Source: JAXGXQ01 sp040772685
Lineage (GTDB): Bacteria > Bacillota > Clostridia > Saccharofermentanales > UBA5734
DNA length: 64,000 nt
NCBI GenBank assembly: GCA_040772685.1
Contig: JAXGXQ010000006.1
Span: 70,644-134,643, forward strand
Reading direction: 5' to 3'
Below are positions 35,871 through 44,018 of the stretch, piece by piece. The notes under the pieces are model-generated. The model saw only the letters and a program-made list of their open reading frames with translations. It ran no database searches and had not been told where the DNA came from. Every line of letters starts with the position of its first letter. Position 1 is the first letter of the stretch. The translations under genes and the position numbers were made by a program.

Positions 35871-37034
35871 TTAATCCAAGAAACCTGCCAGCTTTTGGCT
35901 GCGGCCCGGATAACGCATTTTACGTAAAGCCTTGGCTTCGATCTGACGGATACGTTCGCGGGTTATCTTAAACTCACGGCCAACTTCTTCCAACGTACGG
36001 GTGCGACCGTCATCGAGCCCGAAACGCAAGCGCAGAACTCTTTCCTCGCGAGCAGTCAGGTTTGACAGCGCGTCACAAAGCGCATCCCGGAGCAGGGAAT
36101 GGGCTGCAAGTTCGTCAGGTGTCTGGGAATCTTCATCGGGAATAAAGTCACCCAGGTGGGCATCACCGTCATAACCAACCGGTTTTTCCAGTGAAACGGG
36201 ATCCTGTGCTATCTTCAGCAGCTCGTCAACTTTTTCAGGTGTAACATCCAAAGCTTCCGCCAACTCCTCACGAGTCGGGTCGTGATCGAGCTTCTGGGTC
36301 AGTTCACGACGCTTCCGCATCAGTTTATTGATCTGCTCAACCATATGAACAGGAATGCGGATAGTGCGCCCCTGGTCTGCAACCGCGCGGGAAATTGCCT
36401 GCCGGATCCACCAGGTCGCATAAGTGCTGAACTTATATCCCAGGGTATAGTCAAATTTATCAACAGCCTTAAGCAGTCCTAGGTTGCCTTCTTGAATTAG
36501 ATCGAGGAAACTCATGCTGCGCCCGGAATAATGCTTGGCAATGCTTACAACAAGGCGAAGGTTGGCTTCACAAAGCTGAGTGCGAGCGTCTTCGTCGCCT
36601 TCGTGCGCTGCTTTCGCCAGTTCAACTTCTTCTTCACGGGTAAGCAGGTCAACCCTGCCGATTTCTTTCAGGTACATTTGCACCGAGTCATTGATAGAAG
36701 GATCGCCCGTGGTGTAGTCCACCTCATTGGCTTTAGCATCTTTGTCGTCTGTTTTATCGGTATCTTCGGTATCTTCATCCGTTTCGGTATCTGAGTCGTT
36801 TTCAATACCTTCAACTTCCTCAAAATCGATTTCTTCATCTTCGAATTCGTCATCAATTTCAGGCTCAATATCAATTATTTTTGCTTTTTTCTTTGCCGAA
36901 CGTTTGGGTGTGGTTTTTTTAATTGCACTCCGGTTTTCAGCATGAGAAATCGGGACGTCTGCATCTGATGCCGGGGTGTTGATCACATCCTGGCCCAAGC
37001 CGTGTATGGCGTCTTTCTTTTCATCTATTCCCAT
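35871..37034 (-). CDS. rpoD: Primary RNA polymerase sigma factor (sigma70/SigA)
   Basis: 387 residues from ATG 37034 (AGGAGG 6 bp upstream). Region 1.2 onwards is canonical: NDSVQMYLKEIGRVDLL, SFLDLIQEGNLGLLKAVDKF, YATWWIRQAISRAV (2.4), LEEVGREFKITRERIRQIE (4.2, -35 binding). Before it stand about 110 residues that are first basic (KRSAKKKAK) then very acidic (DDEFEDEEIDFEEVEG), in place of a folded region 1.1. It is not next to dnaG, where Bacillota usually keep it. Confidence 0.98.
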   Translation of the reverse strand: MGIDEKKDAIHGLGQDVINTPASDADVPISHAENRSAIKKTTPKRSAKKKAKIIDIEPEIDDEFEDEEIDFEEVEGIENDSDTETDEDTEDTDKTDDKDAKANEVDYTTGDPSINDSVQMYLKEIGRVDLLTREEEVELAKAAHEGDEDARTQLCEANLRLVVSIAKHYSGRSMSFLDLIQEGNLGLLKAVDKFDYTLGYKFSTYATWWIRQAISRAVADQGRTIRIPVHMVEQINKLMRKRRELTQKLDHDPTREELAEALDVTPEKVDELLKIAQDPVSLEKPVGYDGDAHLGDFIPDEDSQTPDELAAHSLLRDALCDALSNLTAREERVLRLRFGLDDGRTRTLEEVGREFKITRERIRQIEAKALRKMRYPGRSQKLAGFLD

Positions 37035-37112
37035 GTTTGTCCTCCTGATTTGCAATTCATGACCTCCTGATTGTCTTGGTAATTTTGATCGAATTATTTT
37101 GCCTTATAATGA

Positions 37113-37146
37113 CAAACCCCCACCGGCGGTTGCTGGAGGAGGTTTG
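37113..37146 (-). terminator. Imperfect hairpin upstream of rpoD
   Basis: CAAACCCCCACC / GGAGGAGGTTTG with two mismatches, between the zinc-ribbon gene and rpoD. There is no T run, so it could be a weak terminator or leader structure. Confidence 0.35.
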
Positions 37147-37179
37147 CCAGAAAGGCTTTAGCCTGTTTGGAACTTTTAC

Positions 37180-37461
37180 TCAGCGATGACGCGGTTGGAA
37201 GCAGTCGCGGCAATACACCGGCTTTTCATTGTTCGGTTTGAACGGAACCATGGTGTCGCGGCCACACTCGGCACATACTGCCGGATGCATTTCGCGCTGG
37301 CCATAAGATGATCCGCCGCCACGCATTGCTTTTTTAGCAGCACGGCAAGCCGGGCAACGTTGCGGTTCATTTTCAAAACCCTTCTCACGGAAGAAGTCTT
37401 GCTCTTGCTCTGAGAAAACGAATGTTGATCCGCAATCCTTGCATACGATTGATTTATCCAT
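37180..37461 (-). CDS. Small zinc-ribbon protein
   Basis: 93 residues from ATG 37461 (GAGGA upstream). Two CxxC pairs form a first ribbon (IVCKDCG at 6-12, RCPACRAAKK near 35) and two more near the C-terminus (AVCAECG, VYCRDCFQ). The N-terminal ribbon resembles the probable zinc-ribbon (zf-trcl) family; the C-terminal half resembles CxxC proteins often seen in candidate-phylum and clostridial genomes. It probably binds two zinc ions and nucleic acid or protein. Function unknown. Confidence 0.85.
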   Translation of the reverse strand: MDKSIVCKDCGSTFVFSEQEQDFFREKGFENEPQRCPACRAAKKAMRGGGSSYGQREMHPAVCAECGRDTMVPFKPNNEKPVYCRDCFQPRHR

Positions 37462-37553
37462 TGTTTGATTTCCTCTTTCTTGATTACGATTTCCTATCGC
37501 AATCCCTAATGTATCGGCTGCTTCCTGTTTGTGCACGCACTGCGTGCCGGTTT

Positions 37554-37590
37554 AAAAAAAGACCTTTGAGACCACTAGCCTCAAAGGTCT
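37554..37590 (-). terminator. Terminator of the tRNA transcript
   Basis: An 11-bp perfect stem (AGACCTTTGAG / CTCAAAGGTCT) with a T run of seven on the minus strand, just after tRNA-fMet. Confidence 0.9.
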
Positions 37591-37592
37591 AT

Positions 37593-37668
37593 TGGTTGCG
37601 GAGGCAGGATTCGAACCTGCGACCTTCGGGTTATGAGCCCGACAAGCTACCAGCTGCTCCACTCCGCG
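37593..37668 (-). tRNA. Initiator tRNA-fMet (CAU)
   Basis: A complete cloverleaf with encoded CCA. The acceptor stem begins C and ends A at positions 1 and 72, the mismatch that marks initiator tRNA, and the anticodon stem has three consecutive G:C pairs (GGG/CCC) around CAU. Confidence 0.95.
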
Positions 37669-37713
37669 GTATCACTATACTATTTTTCGCCCATTCCTTG
37701 CATTGAACTGTTT

Positions 37714-37799
37714 TGGTGCTCGTGGCCGGACTTGAACCGGCATGGGTTTTATCCCGACGGATTTTAAGTCCGCTGCGTCTGCCGTTCCGCCACACGAGC
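37714..37799 (-). tRNA. tRNA-Leu (UAA)
   Basis: An 86-nt class II tRNA with a long variable arm, anticodon UAA, acceptor stem GCTCGTG / CACGAGC and encoded CCA. It is 45 bp upstream of tRNA-fMet on the same strand, so the two are one transcript. Confidence 0.95.
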
Positions 37800-38125
37800 G
37801 TGGATCTTTTTTTGGGCGCTCATATATACTACCATGTTTCACAACTTTTGTCAAATGAATGTTTGTTCGATTTTGTCGTTATTTTAACAGAATTCAGGCG
37901 GTAAGTAAAGCCAGTCGAAGGTTGTTGTAAAAGCCGAATTTTCAGGGCTTTCCAGCTGCTCACAGCAGCGATTCACAACAGATAATTCCAGGAACAGCCT
38001 GCCCACTTTATGTTTGACTTTAAGTTTGGCTTTGATTGCGCGGCTTATCGCGTTAGTCTACAATGAAACGGCTATTGCTACAACCACAAGTTTGGCAGCC
38101 AAGCTGGATTTCAGAGAGGTGAGAA
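37800..38125. other. Intergenic region, 326 bp
   Basis: Divergent spacer between the tRNA-Leu gene and popT. Apart from the promoter at 38036-38064 nothing recognisable is seen; no small open frame with a ribosome site. Confidence 0.6.
38036..38064 (+). promoter_or_regulatory. Promoter of the DUF368/popT gene
   Basis: TTGCGC, 17-bp spacer, TACAAT, ending about 60 bp before ATG. Confidence 0.6.
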
Positions 38126-39019
38126 ATGTTTCAGGACTTCTTTAAGGGCATTTTTGTTGGCGCCGGAGGAATTGCGCCCGGTCTTTCCGGTGGCACGCTG
38201 GCCATAATTCTGGGAATATATGAGCGCATGGTCGCGGCAGTAGGCAATATCTTTAAAACGCCTGTTAAATCGATCAAAACTTTGATTCCCATCGGAGCCG
38301 GAGCATTAATTGGCGTAGTCGGTTTCGGAACAGTCCAGACTTTTCTGCTCGACAAATACTTAATGCAGACCATGTTTTGTTTTATGGGTCTGATTATTGG
38401 ATCTCTGCCGTTTCTCTTCAGGGAGGCCAATGAAAAAGAACCGTTAACGCGTGAAAACGCGGTCAGCAGAGTTATACCATTCCTGATAACCCTCGCTGTC
38501 GGCTTAATCCTGACAATTCTGGAAACACGGGAAATAAATGTTGACCCGGTTGTGGTCGCGATGAGTCCGCTGGTTTTTGGCAGACTTTTACTCGTGGGTA
38601 TTCTGATTGCCGCTTCGCTGGTGATTCCTGGAGTCAGCGGCACAGTCCTGTTGGTTATGATTGGGCAGTATGGCCTCGTGCTGAACGCGGTTGCTGACCT
38701 GAGGAATATCCTAAAGCTGCCGATGGCTTCACCCGAAATGATTCAGGGGATTCTCGATAATCTGCTGGTTCTTATTCCGTTGGGGCTGGGCACTGTGCTT
38801 GGCGGCATAGCCATTTCCTATATTATCCATCAGCTGTTTCAACGTTGGCATGGCCAAACCTATGCCGGAATCCTGGGCTTTGTGATTGGGTCCATACCTG
38901 CTCTATATCCGCGCGGCACCAATGTCGGGCTTAACACTACAACACTGGTAAGCGTCGTTTTGTTACTGGCCGGAATCGCTTTGGCCTATTGGTTCAGCAA
39001 TCTGGAAAACCGGCGCTAA
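38126..39019 (+). CDS. popT: DUF368 polyprenyl-phosphate translocase (PopT-type)
   Basis: A 297-residue membrane protein with about eight to ten hydrophobic segments. The start FFKGIFVGAGGIAPGLSGGT and the repeat-like LVIPGVSGTVLLVMIGQY in the second half are the DUF368 hallmark pair. Members have been shown to recycle undecaprenyl phosphate to the cytoplasmic face for wall synthesis. GAGAGGTGAG precedes ATG. Its stop overlaps the end of the facing YhaN-like gene. Confidence 0.92.
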   Translation: MFQDFFKGIFVGAGGIAPGLSGGTLAIILGIYERMVAAVGNIFKTPVKSIKTLIPIGAGALIGVVGFGTVQTFLLDKYLMQTMFCFMGLIIGSLPFLFREANEKEPLTRENAVSRVIPFLITLAVGLILTILETREINVDPVVVAMSPLVFGRLLLVGILIAASLVIPGVSGTVLLVMIGQYGLVLNAVADLRNILKLPMASPEMIQGILDNLLVLIPLGLGTVLGGIAISYIIHQLFQRWHGQTYAGILGFVIGSIPALYPRGTNVGLNTTTLVSVVLLLAGIALAYWFSNLENRR

Positions 39020-41310
39020 TTTCCAGACGGGTTCAAACTAATAACATTACCTGTTGTTTTGCCAAGCGGACGGCTCTGGCAGGTGAATAGCAGGATTTGC
39101 AGATTATGTTCTGCCGCGTAGCGTTCCAGCAAATCCAGTCCGGCTGCGGCGCGTTCGTCATCATATTGAATCAAAACATCGTCGAGCAACAATGGCAGGC
39201 GCTCAGCATCACCGCTGATCAGTTCGGCTACAGCCAGGCGCAGCGCCAGATAAGCCTGGTCAATAGTGCCGCCGCTGAGGTAATCATATTCATGCAGCTG
39301 GTCGGTTTGCGGATCGGGAATGGTTATCCGCAAATCGCGGTCTACTCTCATTTCAGTGTGCACACCGGCAGTAAGCTCAGCCAGCAGGTCGCCACCGCGT
39401 TGGTTCAATTGTGGTCCGAAGCTTTGCTGCAGCTCGCTGAAAGCGCTGTCATAAGTAGCGCGTGCTAATGCTAATGCGGCATATTCAGTTTGCGCTTCAC
39501 GCAGTTGCTGATCAATCTTTTCCAGCTCGCGGTCGATATCTTCGGGGTTTCGCAGTTGCCCAAAACGATGTCTTAATTCAGCTTCAAGCCCTGCTGCTTC
39601 AATCGCGGCCGCCTGAGATTGCTTTTGCAATTCAGCCAGGACCGCCTGCAGTTGCTCCAGCCAATATGCATTACTGTCTTCAGGTTTCAGAATGATTTTA
39701 ACTTCAATCAATCCAGTTTGCTCAAGTGAGGCAAAATAATCGTTTAGCTCGGTAAGCAGGGAAGTGGAGCCAGCCGGGAAAAAATCGGCAAGCTGTTGCC
39801 TGGTTTCGCTGGCGGTTGCCTCACCGGAGGTATCAGTTGCTTCGTCAGCGAAATTGTCTCTTTTCAGGTTTGTTTGGCGTTCGTTAATGATTGTTTCCAG
39901 GTGGTCAAGCTCAGTCAGGCGGCGACGAACTGCTGCCAGCCGTTCTTCGTCAGCTACTGCAGCTGTATTTCCAGCTGAATACAAAGGCAGCTTTTCCAGC
40001 AGGAGCAGATTCTGGCGCAGTGCTGCTTCGAGTTCTGTTTGCTCGGTGGTTGCAGCTTCCAATTCCACCGTGCGCTGGTTGATTGCAGCCGATAGTTGCT
40101 CAGCTTGTGCTTCCAGTTCTGTTTGCTTGTGCCCGGCTTGCTCAAGCCTTGATTGTTGAAAGTAGTAAACAATAAGCAACAAACCAGGCAAAATCAGTGT
40201 GTATAAAACCGGTGTGACCAGCCAACCACTGAAAATCCCGGCTATGAGCAGGATCAGGCCAAGTAATGCCGAGATCGCCAGCCGTTTGTTTTTTTTCGAA
40301 GCTGCTTTTTTTTCAGTTAGACGCTCGCTTATTGTCTCAAGCTCAGCTCGTTGATGCTCGCTTTGCGCTTGCCAGACTGCAATCTGAGCTTTACCTTCGC
40401 TGATCCGGTTACGGTGATCATATAACTCATTAAGTTCATCCCAGCCGCAATATCCATCAGCCAGTTGCAGGGAAGCACGTAATTCAATTGCCTTTTGCTC
40501 CAGACGTGACAGCTCTTGCTGGCGCTGCGTGAATTCTTCCAGTCGCAAAACCCTTTCAAGCTCTTTCGATTTTTGCAAACATTCATTTCCTGTGCTTAAC
40601 GCGGTTTCGAATCTGACACGCGTTTGATCAGCAAACTGATAAGTTTGTAACAGTTCACTCCGGTTCGCTTCTTGCTCAAGCACAGACCTTCGCTCAGCGA
40701 TCAGGTTTTCACGCTTTCCTTGCAGCTCAGCAATCAGGCCGCCGTTGCCTTTTTCGGCTTTGTAGTAAACCATCGCTTTGCGCAGGCGAGAATCAACTTC
40801 AGTACTGGAAACCCTTTCATCACCACTTGAAGCAAGGTTTGTCAACTTGGCCAAAGTATCTGCTTCGGAAACCACATTTGCTGATGCTGACTGGCTGATA
40901 AAAACCGTATTGTTAAATTCAGCTTCACCAACGCCAAACAGCCAGTTGCCGATTTCCTGACTACTTGGAATTGCAAGCTGTTCGCCTGTCAGATTATTGC
41001 GTAAACTGATTTGATCGAGGCGTTTTGTTTTGCCGAAACTGCGTTCCAAGCGGTAAGCGCGGCCATTGTGCGTGAAGTCAAGCCAGCCGCCCATACGTTC
41101 CTCACCCCAAGGCAAACGGAGTTTCCGCTCATTTTCAGCGATCTTGCGTGCGCTGCTGTTCAAACCATAAAACATAGCCCGAATGAATGACAGGAGAGTA
41201 CTTTTACCTGATTCATTTTCGCCATAAATCAAATTGAAGCCGGGACTGAAAATAAGCTGGCGGTCGCGCAAACCGCCAAATTGTTCAATTTGCAGTTTGT
41301 CAATTTGCAT
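39016..41310 (-). CDS. SMC-like ATPase, YhaN/SbcC type
   Basis: 764 residues. Walker A is YGENESGKSTLL at about 30; a long helical region follows; signature YLSGGTIDQAYLALRLAVAE and Walker B LPLLLDDVLIQYDDERA are near the C-terminus. In the middle of the coiled region (about 325-370) two adjacent hydrophobic segments occur, as known in Bacillus YhaN, so the protein is probably membrane-tethered. It starts within the end of the partner exonuclease gene (11-bp overlap). It likely acts with that nuclease on DNA ends. Confidence 0.9.
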   Translation of the reverse strand: MQIDKLQIEQFGGLRDRQLIFSPGFNLIYGENESGKSTLLSFIRAMFYGLNSSARKIAENERKLRLPWGEERMGGWLDFTHNGRAYRLERSFGKTKRLDQISLRNNLTGEQLAIPSSQEIGNWLFGVGEAEFNNTVFISQSASANVVSEADTLAKLTNLASSGDERVSSTEVDSRLRKAMVYYKAEKGNGGLIAELQGKRENLIAERRSVLEQEANRSELLQTYQFADQTRVRFETALSTGNECLQKSKELERVLRLEEFTQRQQELSRLEQKAIELRASLQLADGYCGWDELNELYDHRNRISEGKAQIAVWQAQSEHQRAELETISERLTEKKAASKKNKRLAISALLGLILLIAGIFSGWLVTPVLYTLILPGLLLIVYYFQQSRLEQAGHKQTELEAQAEQLSAAINQRTVELEAATTEQTELEAALRQNLLLLEKLPLYSAGNTAAVADEERLAAVRRRLTELDHLETIINERQTNLKRDNFADEATDTSGEATASETRQQLADFFPAGSTSLLTELNDYFASLEQTGLIEVKIILKPEDSNAYWLEQLQAVLAELQKQSQAAAIEAAGLEAELRHRFGQLRNPEDIDRELEKIDQQLREAQTEYAALALARATYDSAFSELQQSFGPQLNQRGGDLLAELTAGVHTEMRVDRDLRITIPDPQTDQLHEYDYLSGGTIDQAYLALRLAVAELISGDAERLPLLLDDVLIQYDDERAAAGLDLLERYAAEHNLQILLFTCQSRPLGKTTGNVISLNPSGN

Positions 41311-42493
41311 TTGGCTTCACCTCCCCGGCATAAGCGGCAAGTCCAAGCTGTAATGCCCGCTTTGCCAAGGCAGCTTCTTCTGGTTCACCAGCCATTTCAG
41401 CCCGCCTGACCCGTTCGGCTGCCAGGCGCACGAAGGTGCCGCGCAGGTTGTTTTCAGCTGCAAGCATACGCAGGTCAAGTGCCGGTTCCGTCTGGTCAAC
41501 TATTTCCAGATAAAACAGCTGATCATTCAGATGCTGGCGCAGCAGGATTGGATCAATACTCAGGCTGGCGTCAGGAGAGCCTTTTAGAATTATCCGCTGG
41601 CAATCGCGTTGCCAACTGTTTTCGGCTGCCTTGAGGTGATTAAGAATTATTTCAGCAAGCTCTTGATTGGTTTCGCAGCCAGTCGAGTCGACAATATGTT
41701 CGATAAATTTGCGGCCGCCGATCTGAATAAGCTCTGATTCCAGCTTGTAAGCAGTAGCGTCTGGAGCGTTGCCGCTATCCGGAAAGTTGAATTCCAGATA
41801 ACGTACATTCTTAAGCCCAGTTTCATCAAAGCCGCGGCCGAGCGGACAGCCGCTGTATGCAACGTAGCCTGAGCCCATCTGGAGCAAATCTGTTGCTGTG
41901 TGCCTGTGCCCTAAAGCAGTGTAATTAATGCCGGAAACTGCAAGTTGATCCCGCTTGACAGGATTGTAATCACTGGTTTGGGCACCGCTGACCAGTTCAC
42001 CATGCAATACAAGTAAATTAAGGAGAGTGTCGTCTGCAACGCTAAAGGCATCTGGCAGCAGAGGATTGGCAGCAACGGTAGCCGTAAAGCCGGCACCATA
42101 AACCCGCACAGGCAAGCTGACAGGTGAATCCGACAAATCGACAAAACTCAATTTGTCTGTGAAGCAGTGGACATTAGCCGGCCAGGTACAGGTTCTGTAG
42201 GGGGAATCGATAAAAGCCGGGTCGTGATTACCGGCTGCGATAAATATTTCAGTTTCTGGTATAGAGGCAAAGAGACCGACTACTGTATTGACAAGTTTTG
42301 TCGGAGGAAGCGGTTGGTCAAAAAGATCGCCCGCGATCAGCAACATATGAACCTGACGCACTGCACACATTCTGGTGAGTCGCCCCAGCATCTCAAGCTG
42401 TTCCGCCTGCAATACTGCTGCCTGCGTGGGAAAACTGCTGAAGCTTGAACCAAGATGCAAATCGGCGGTATGGAGAACACGGATCAATGGCAT
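41300..42493 (-). CDS. DNA repair exonuclease subunit, YhaO/SbcD type
   Basis: 397 residues. The metallophosphoesterase core is complete: HTADLHLGS, AGDLFDQP, AAGNHDP, LHGELV and GHRHTATDLL. The C-terminal 120 residues form the capping domain. It overlaps the YhaN-like ATPase gene by 11 bp, the usual Mre11-Rad50-like arrangement. GAGGT precedes ATG. Confidence 0.92.
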   Translation of the reverse strand: MPLIRVLHTADLHLGSSFSSFPTQAAVLQAEQLEMLGRLTRMCAVRQVHMLLIAGDLFDQPLPPTKLVNTVVGLFASIPETEIFIAAGNHDPAFIDSPYRTCTWPANVHCFTDKLSFVDLSDSPVSLPVRVYGAGFTATVAANPLLPDAFSVADDTLLNLLVLHGELVSGAQTSDYNPVKRDQLAVSGINYTALGHRHTATDLLQMGSGYVAYSGCPLGRGFDETGLKNVRYLEFNFPDSGNAPDATAYKLESELIQIGGRKFIEHIVDSTGCETNQELAEIILNHLKAAENSWQRDCQRIILKGSPDASLSIDPILLRQHLNDQLFYLEIVDQTEPALDLRMLAAENNLRGTFVRLAAERVRRAEMAGEPEEAALAKRALQLGLAAYAGEVKPNAN

Positions 42494-42593
42494 GTATTTA
42501 CCTCAGTATATGTCGCTGCCTCGTTAGAAATTAACATAACTTCCATTATATCCGAGATCCTGCCCAAAAAACCTTAAATCACACACAGAGCTG

Positions 42594-42622
42594 TTCAAGA
42601 AAGCGGCAGGCATTGCTATAAT
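42594..42622 (+). promoter_or_regulatory. Promoter of the SARP-like regulator
   Basis: TTCAAG, 17-bp spacer, TATAAT, about 60 bp before the start codon. Confidence 0.6.
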
Positions 42623-42683
42623 AAACGCCAATTAATTGAAATCAGTTTAGTTTATTAAATAACCTACAAGGCAGGTTGTGATA

Positions 42684-43925
42684 ATGAACGCTTTACTGAT
42701 TGACAATGACTTGAAAACCCTGACAAAACTGGGTAATTTATTGAGCCGTGACGGACGTTTCAGTAGTATCTGGTACTGCTCGGAACCTGCAGTGGCTTTA
42801 AAGCAGGTTAAGCAGCAGCTCCCGGAAGTAATATTTTTAGCCGCTCGTTTTATTAGTTCAAGCGAAGCCAGTTCTTCTGCCAACGCTGGCGGCGGCATTG
42901 CTCTGGCAAATCAAATCCGGCGCAATTTTCCCATTGTAAACCTGATTTTTTTGGCCGCTGAAACTGGCGACGCCTACGCGGCATTCCAAAGCTATCCACT
43001 GGCATTTCTATGTAAGCCGCTGAAAATGAGCAATTTGAAGCCTGTACTCGACCGGCTTTTCTTCGTGACGTCTCTAACAAACGTGGGTGAAGCATATGCC
43101 TGCGGAGCAGTAACGTCTGTAAACGAAGCTGCTGAGAATATTTGCGGGAGAATTATCAATAATAAAGAAAATATTACAGACGGAAGCCGTATGCTGTATC
43201 CAATACATTGTTTTGGGAATTTTGAAATCAGCCAACCACATAATCCGGAGATAAAGCTGAAGCTGCCTACTCGTTTAAGTAGAGATCTGCTTGCCTTTAT
43301 GATTGTAAATCTGGATCGAACAGTGTCGCGCGACGAACTCATGAGTTGCTTGTTGCCAAAACGTACTGGCGAACGGGCTGTTAACCTGTTGCACGTCAAC
43401 CTGTATAAACTGCGGCGGTTTCTGGAACAAAACAGGCACATTCTTGGTGACACAGCAATCAATGAATGTTATCGCCTGCGATTGCCCATGGGTATTTGCG
43501 ATTTGGCCGATTACACACGTTTCGTGCGCAGCCAAATCAAAGTATCGGCTAAGACTATCAAAGAAGCTGAATTTTATGCTTCTCTTTGGCGTGGAACTTG
43601 TTTTGCTCCTGAGAATTACCCTTGGAGTGATGATTTGCAGACGGAACTTGAGGTCGCACAGGAAAATCTACTCCTCAAGATTGCAGACTACCGCTGGCAG
43701 CAAAATGAGCCGCGACAGAGCGAAGCCGCGCTTAAATCTTTAATCCAGCTGAATCCACTTTCGGAAGACGGCCACTGCAATTTGCTTGATCAATATTTAC
43801 AGCGGCAGGAACGGCGCAAGTATATCCGCGAATTTGAAGAATATCAGAAAATAATGCGCGAAGAACTCGACATTAATGTGGACGGGCGTTATCAGGAAGC
43901 GTATCAGCGGCTGATCTGTTCGTGA
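42684..43925 (+). CDS. SARP-like transcriptional regulator with pseudo-receiver and BTAD
   Basis: 413 residues. Residues 1-125 look like a response-regulator receiver: ALLIDNDL gives the acidic pair and FLCKP the Lys-Pro end, but the beta-3 strand reads VIFLAARF, with Ala (about 53) where the phosphorylated Asp belongs. After a linker, about 170-260 is an OmpR-type winged helix (VSRDELMSCLLPKRTGERAV), and the rest is a bacterial transcriptional activator (BTAD, TPR-like) domain. It is probably a DNA-binding regulator not controlled by phosphorylation. AAGGCAGG precedes ATG 42684; GTG 42678 would add two residues. Confidence 0.88.
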   Translation: MNALLIDNDLKTLTKLGNLLSRDGRFSSIWYCSEPAVALKQVKQQLPEVIFLAARFISSSEASSSANAGGGIALANQIRRNFPIVNLIFLAAETGDAYAAFQSYPLAFLCKPLKMSNLKPVLDRLFFVTSLTNVGEAYACGAVTSVNEAAENICGRIINNKENITDGSRMLYPIHCFGNFEISQPHNPEIKLKLPTRLSRDLLAFMIVNLDRTVSRDELMSCLLPKRTGERAVNLLHVNLYKLRRFLEQNRHILGDTAINECYRLRLPMGICDLADYTRFVRSQIKVSAKTIKEAEFYASLWRGTCFAPENYPWSDDLQTELEVAQENLLLKIADYRWQQNEPRQSEAALKSLIQLNPLSEDGHCNLLDQYLQRQERRKYIREFEEYQKIMREELDINVDGRYQEAYQRLICS

Positions 43926-43931
43926 AATAGA

Positions 43932-43971
43932 AAAAGGGCGGTCATGCTGCACATTGTCATACCGCCCTTTT
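43932..43971. terminator. Bidirectional terminator
   Basis: An 11-bp stem (AAAAGGGCGGT / ACCGCCCTTTT) between the convergent SARP-like and RsgI-like genes. Confidence 0.85.
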
Positions 43972-44018
43972 CAGGTAACGTATCAGATAATTTAATTGTT
44001 GTTCTTCCCGGATTTTGT

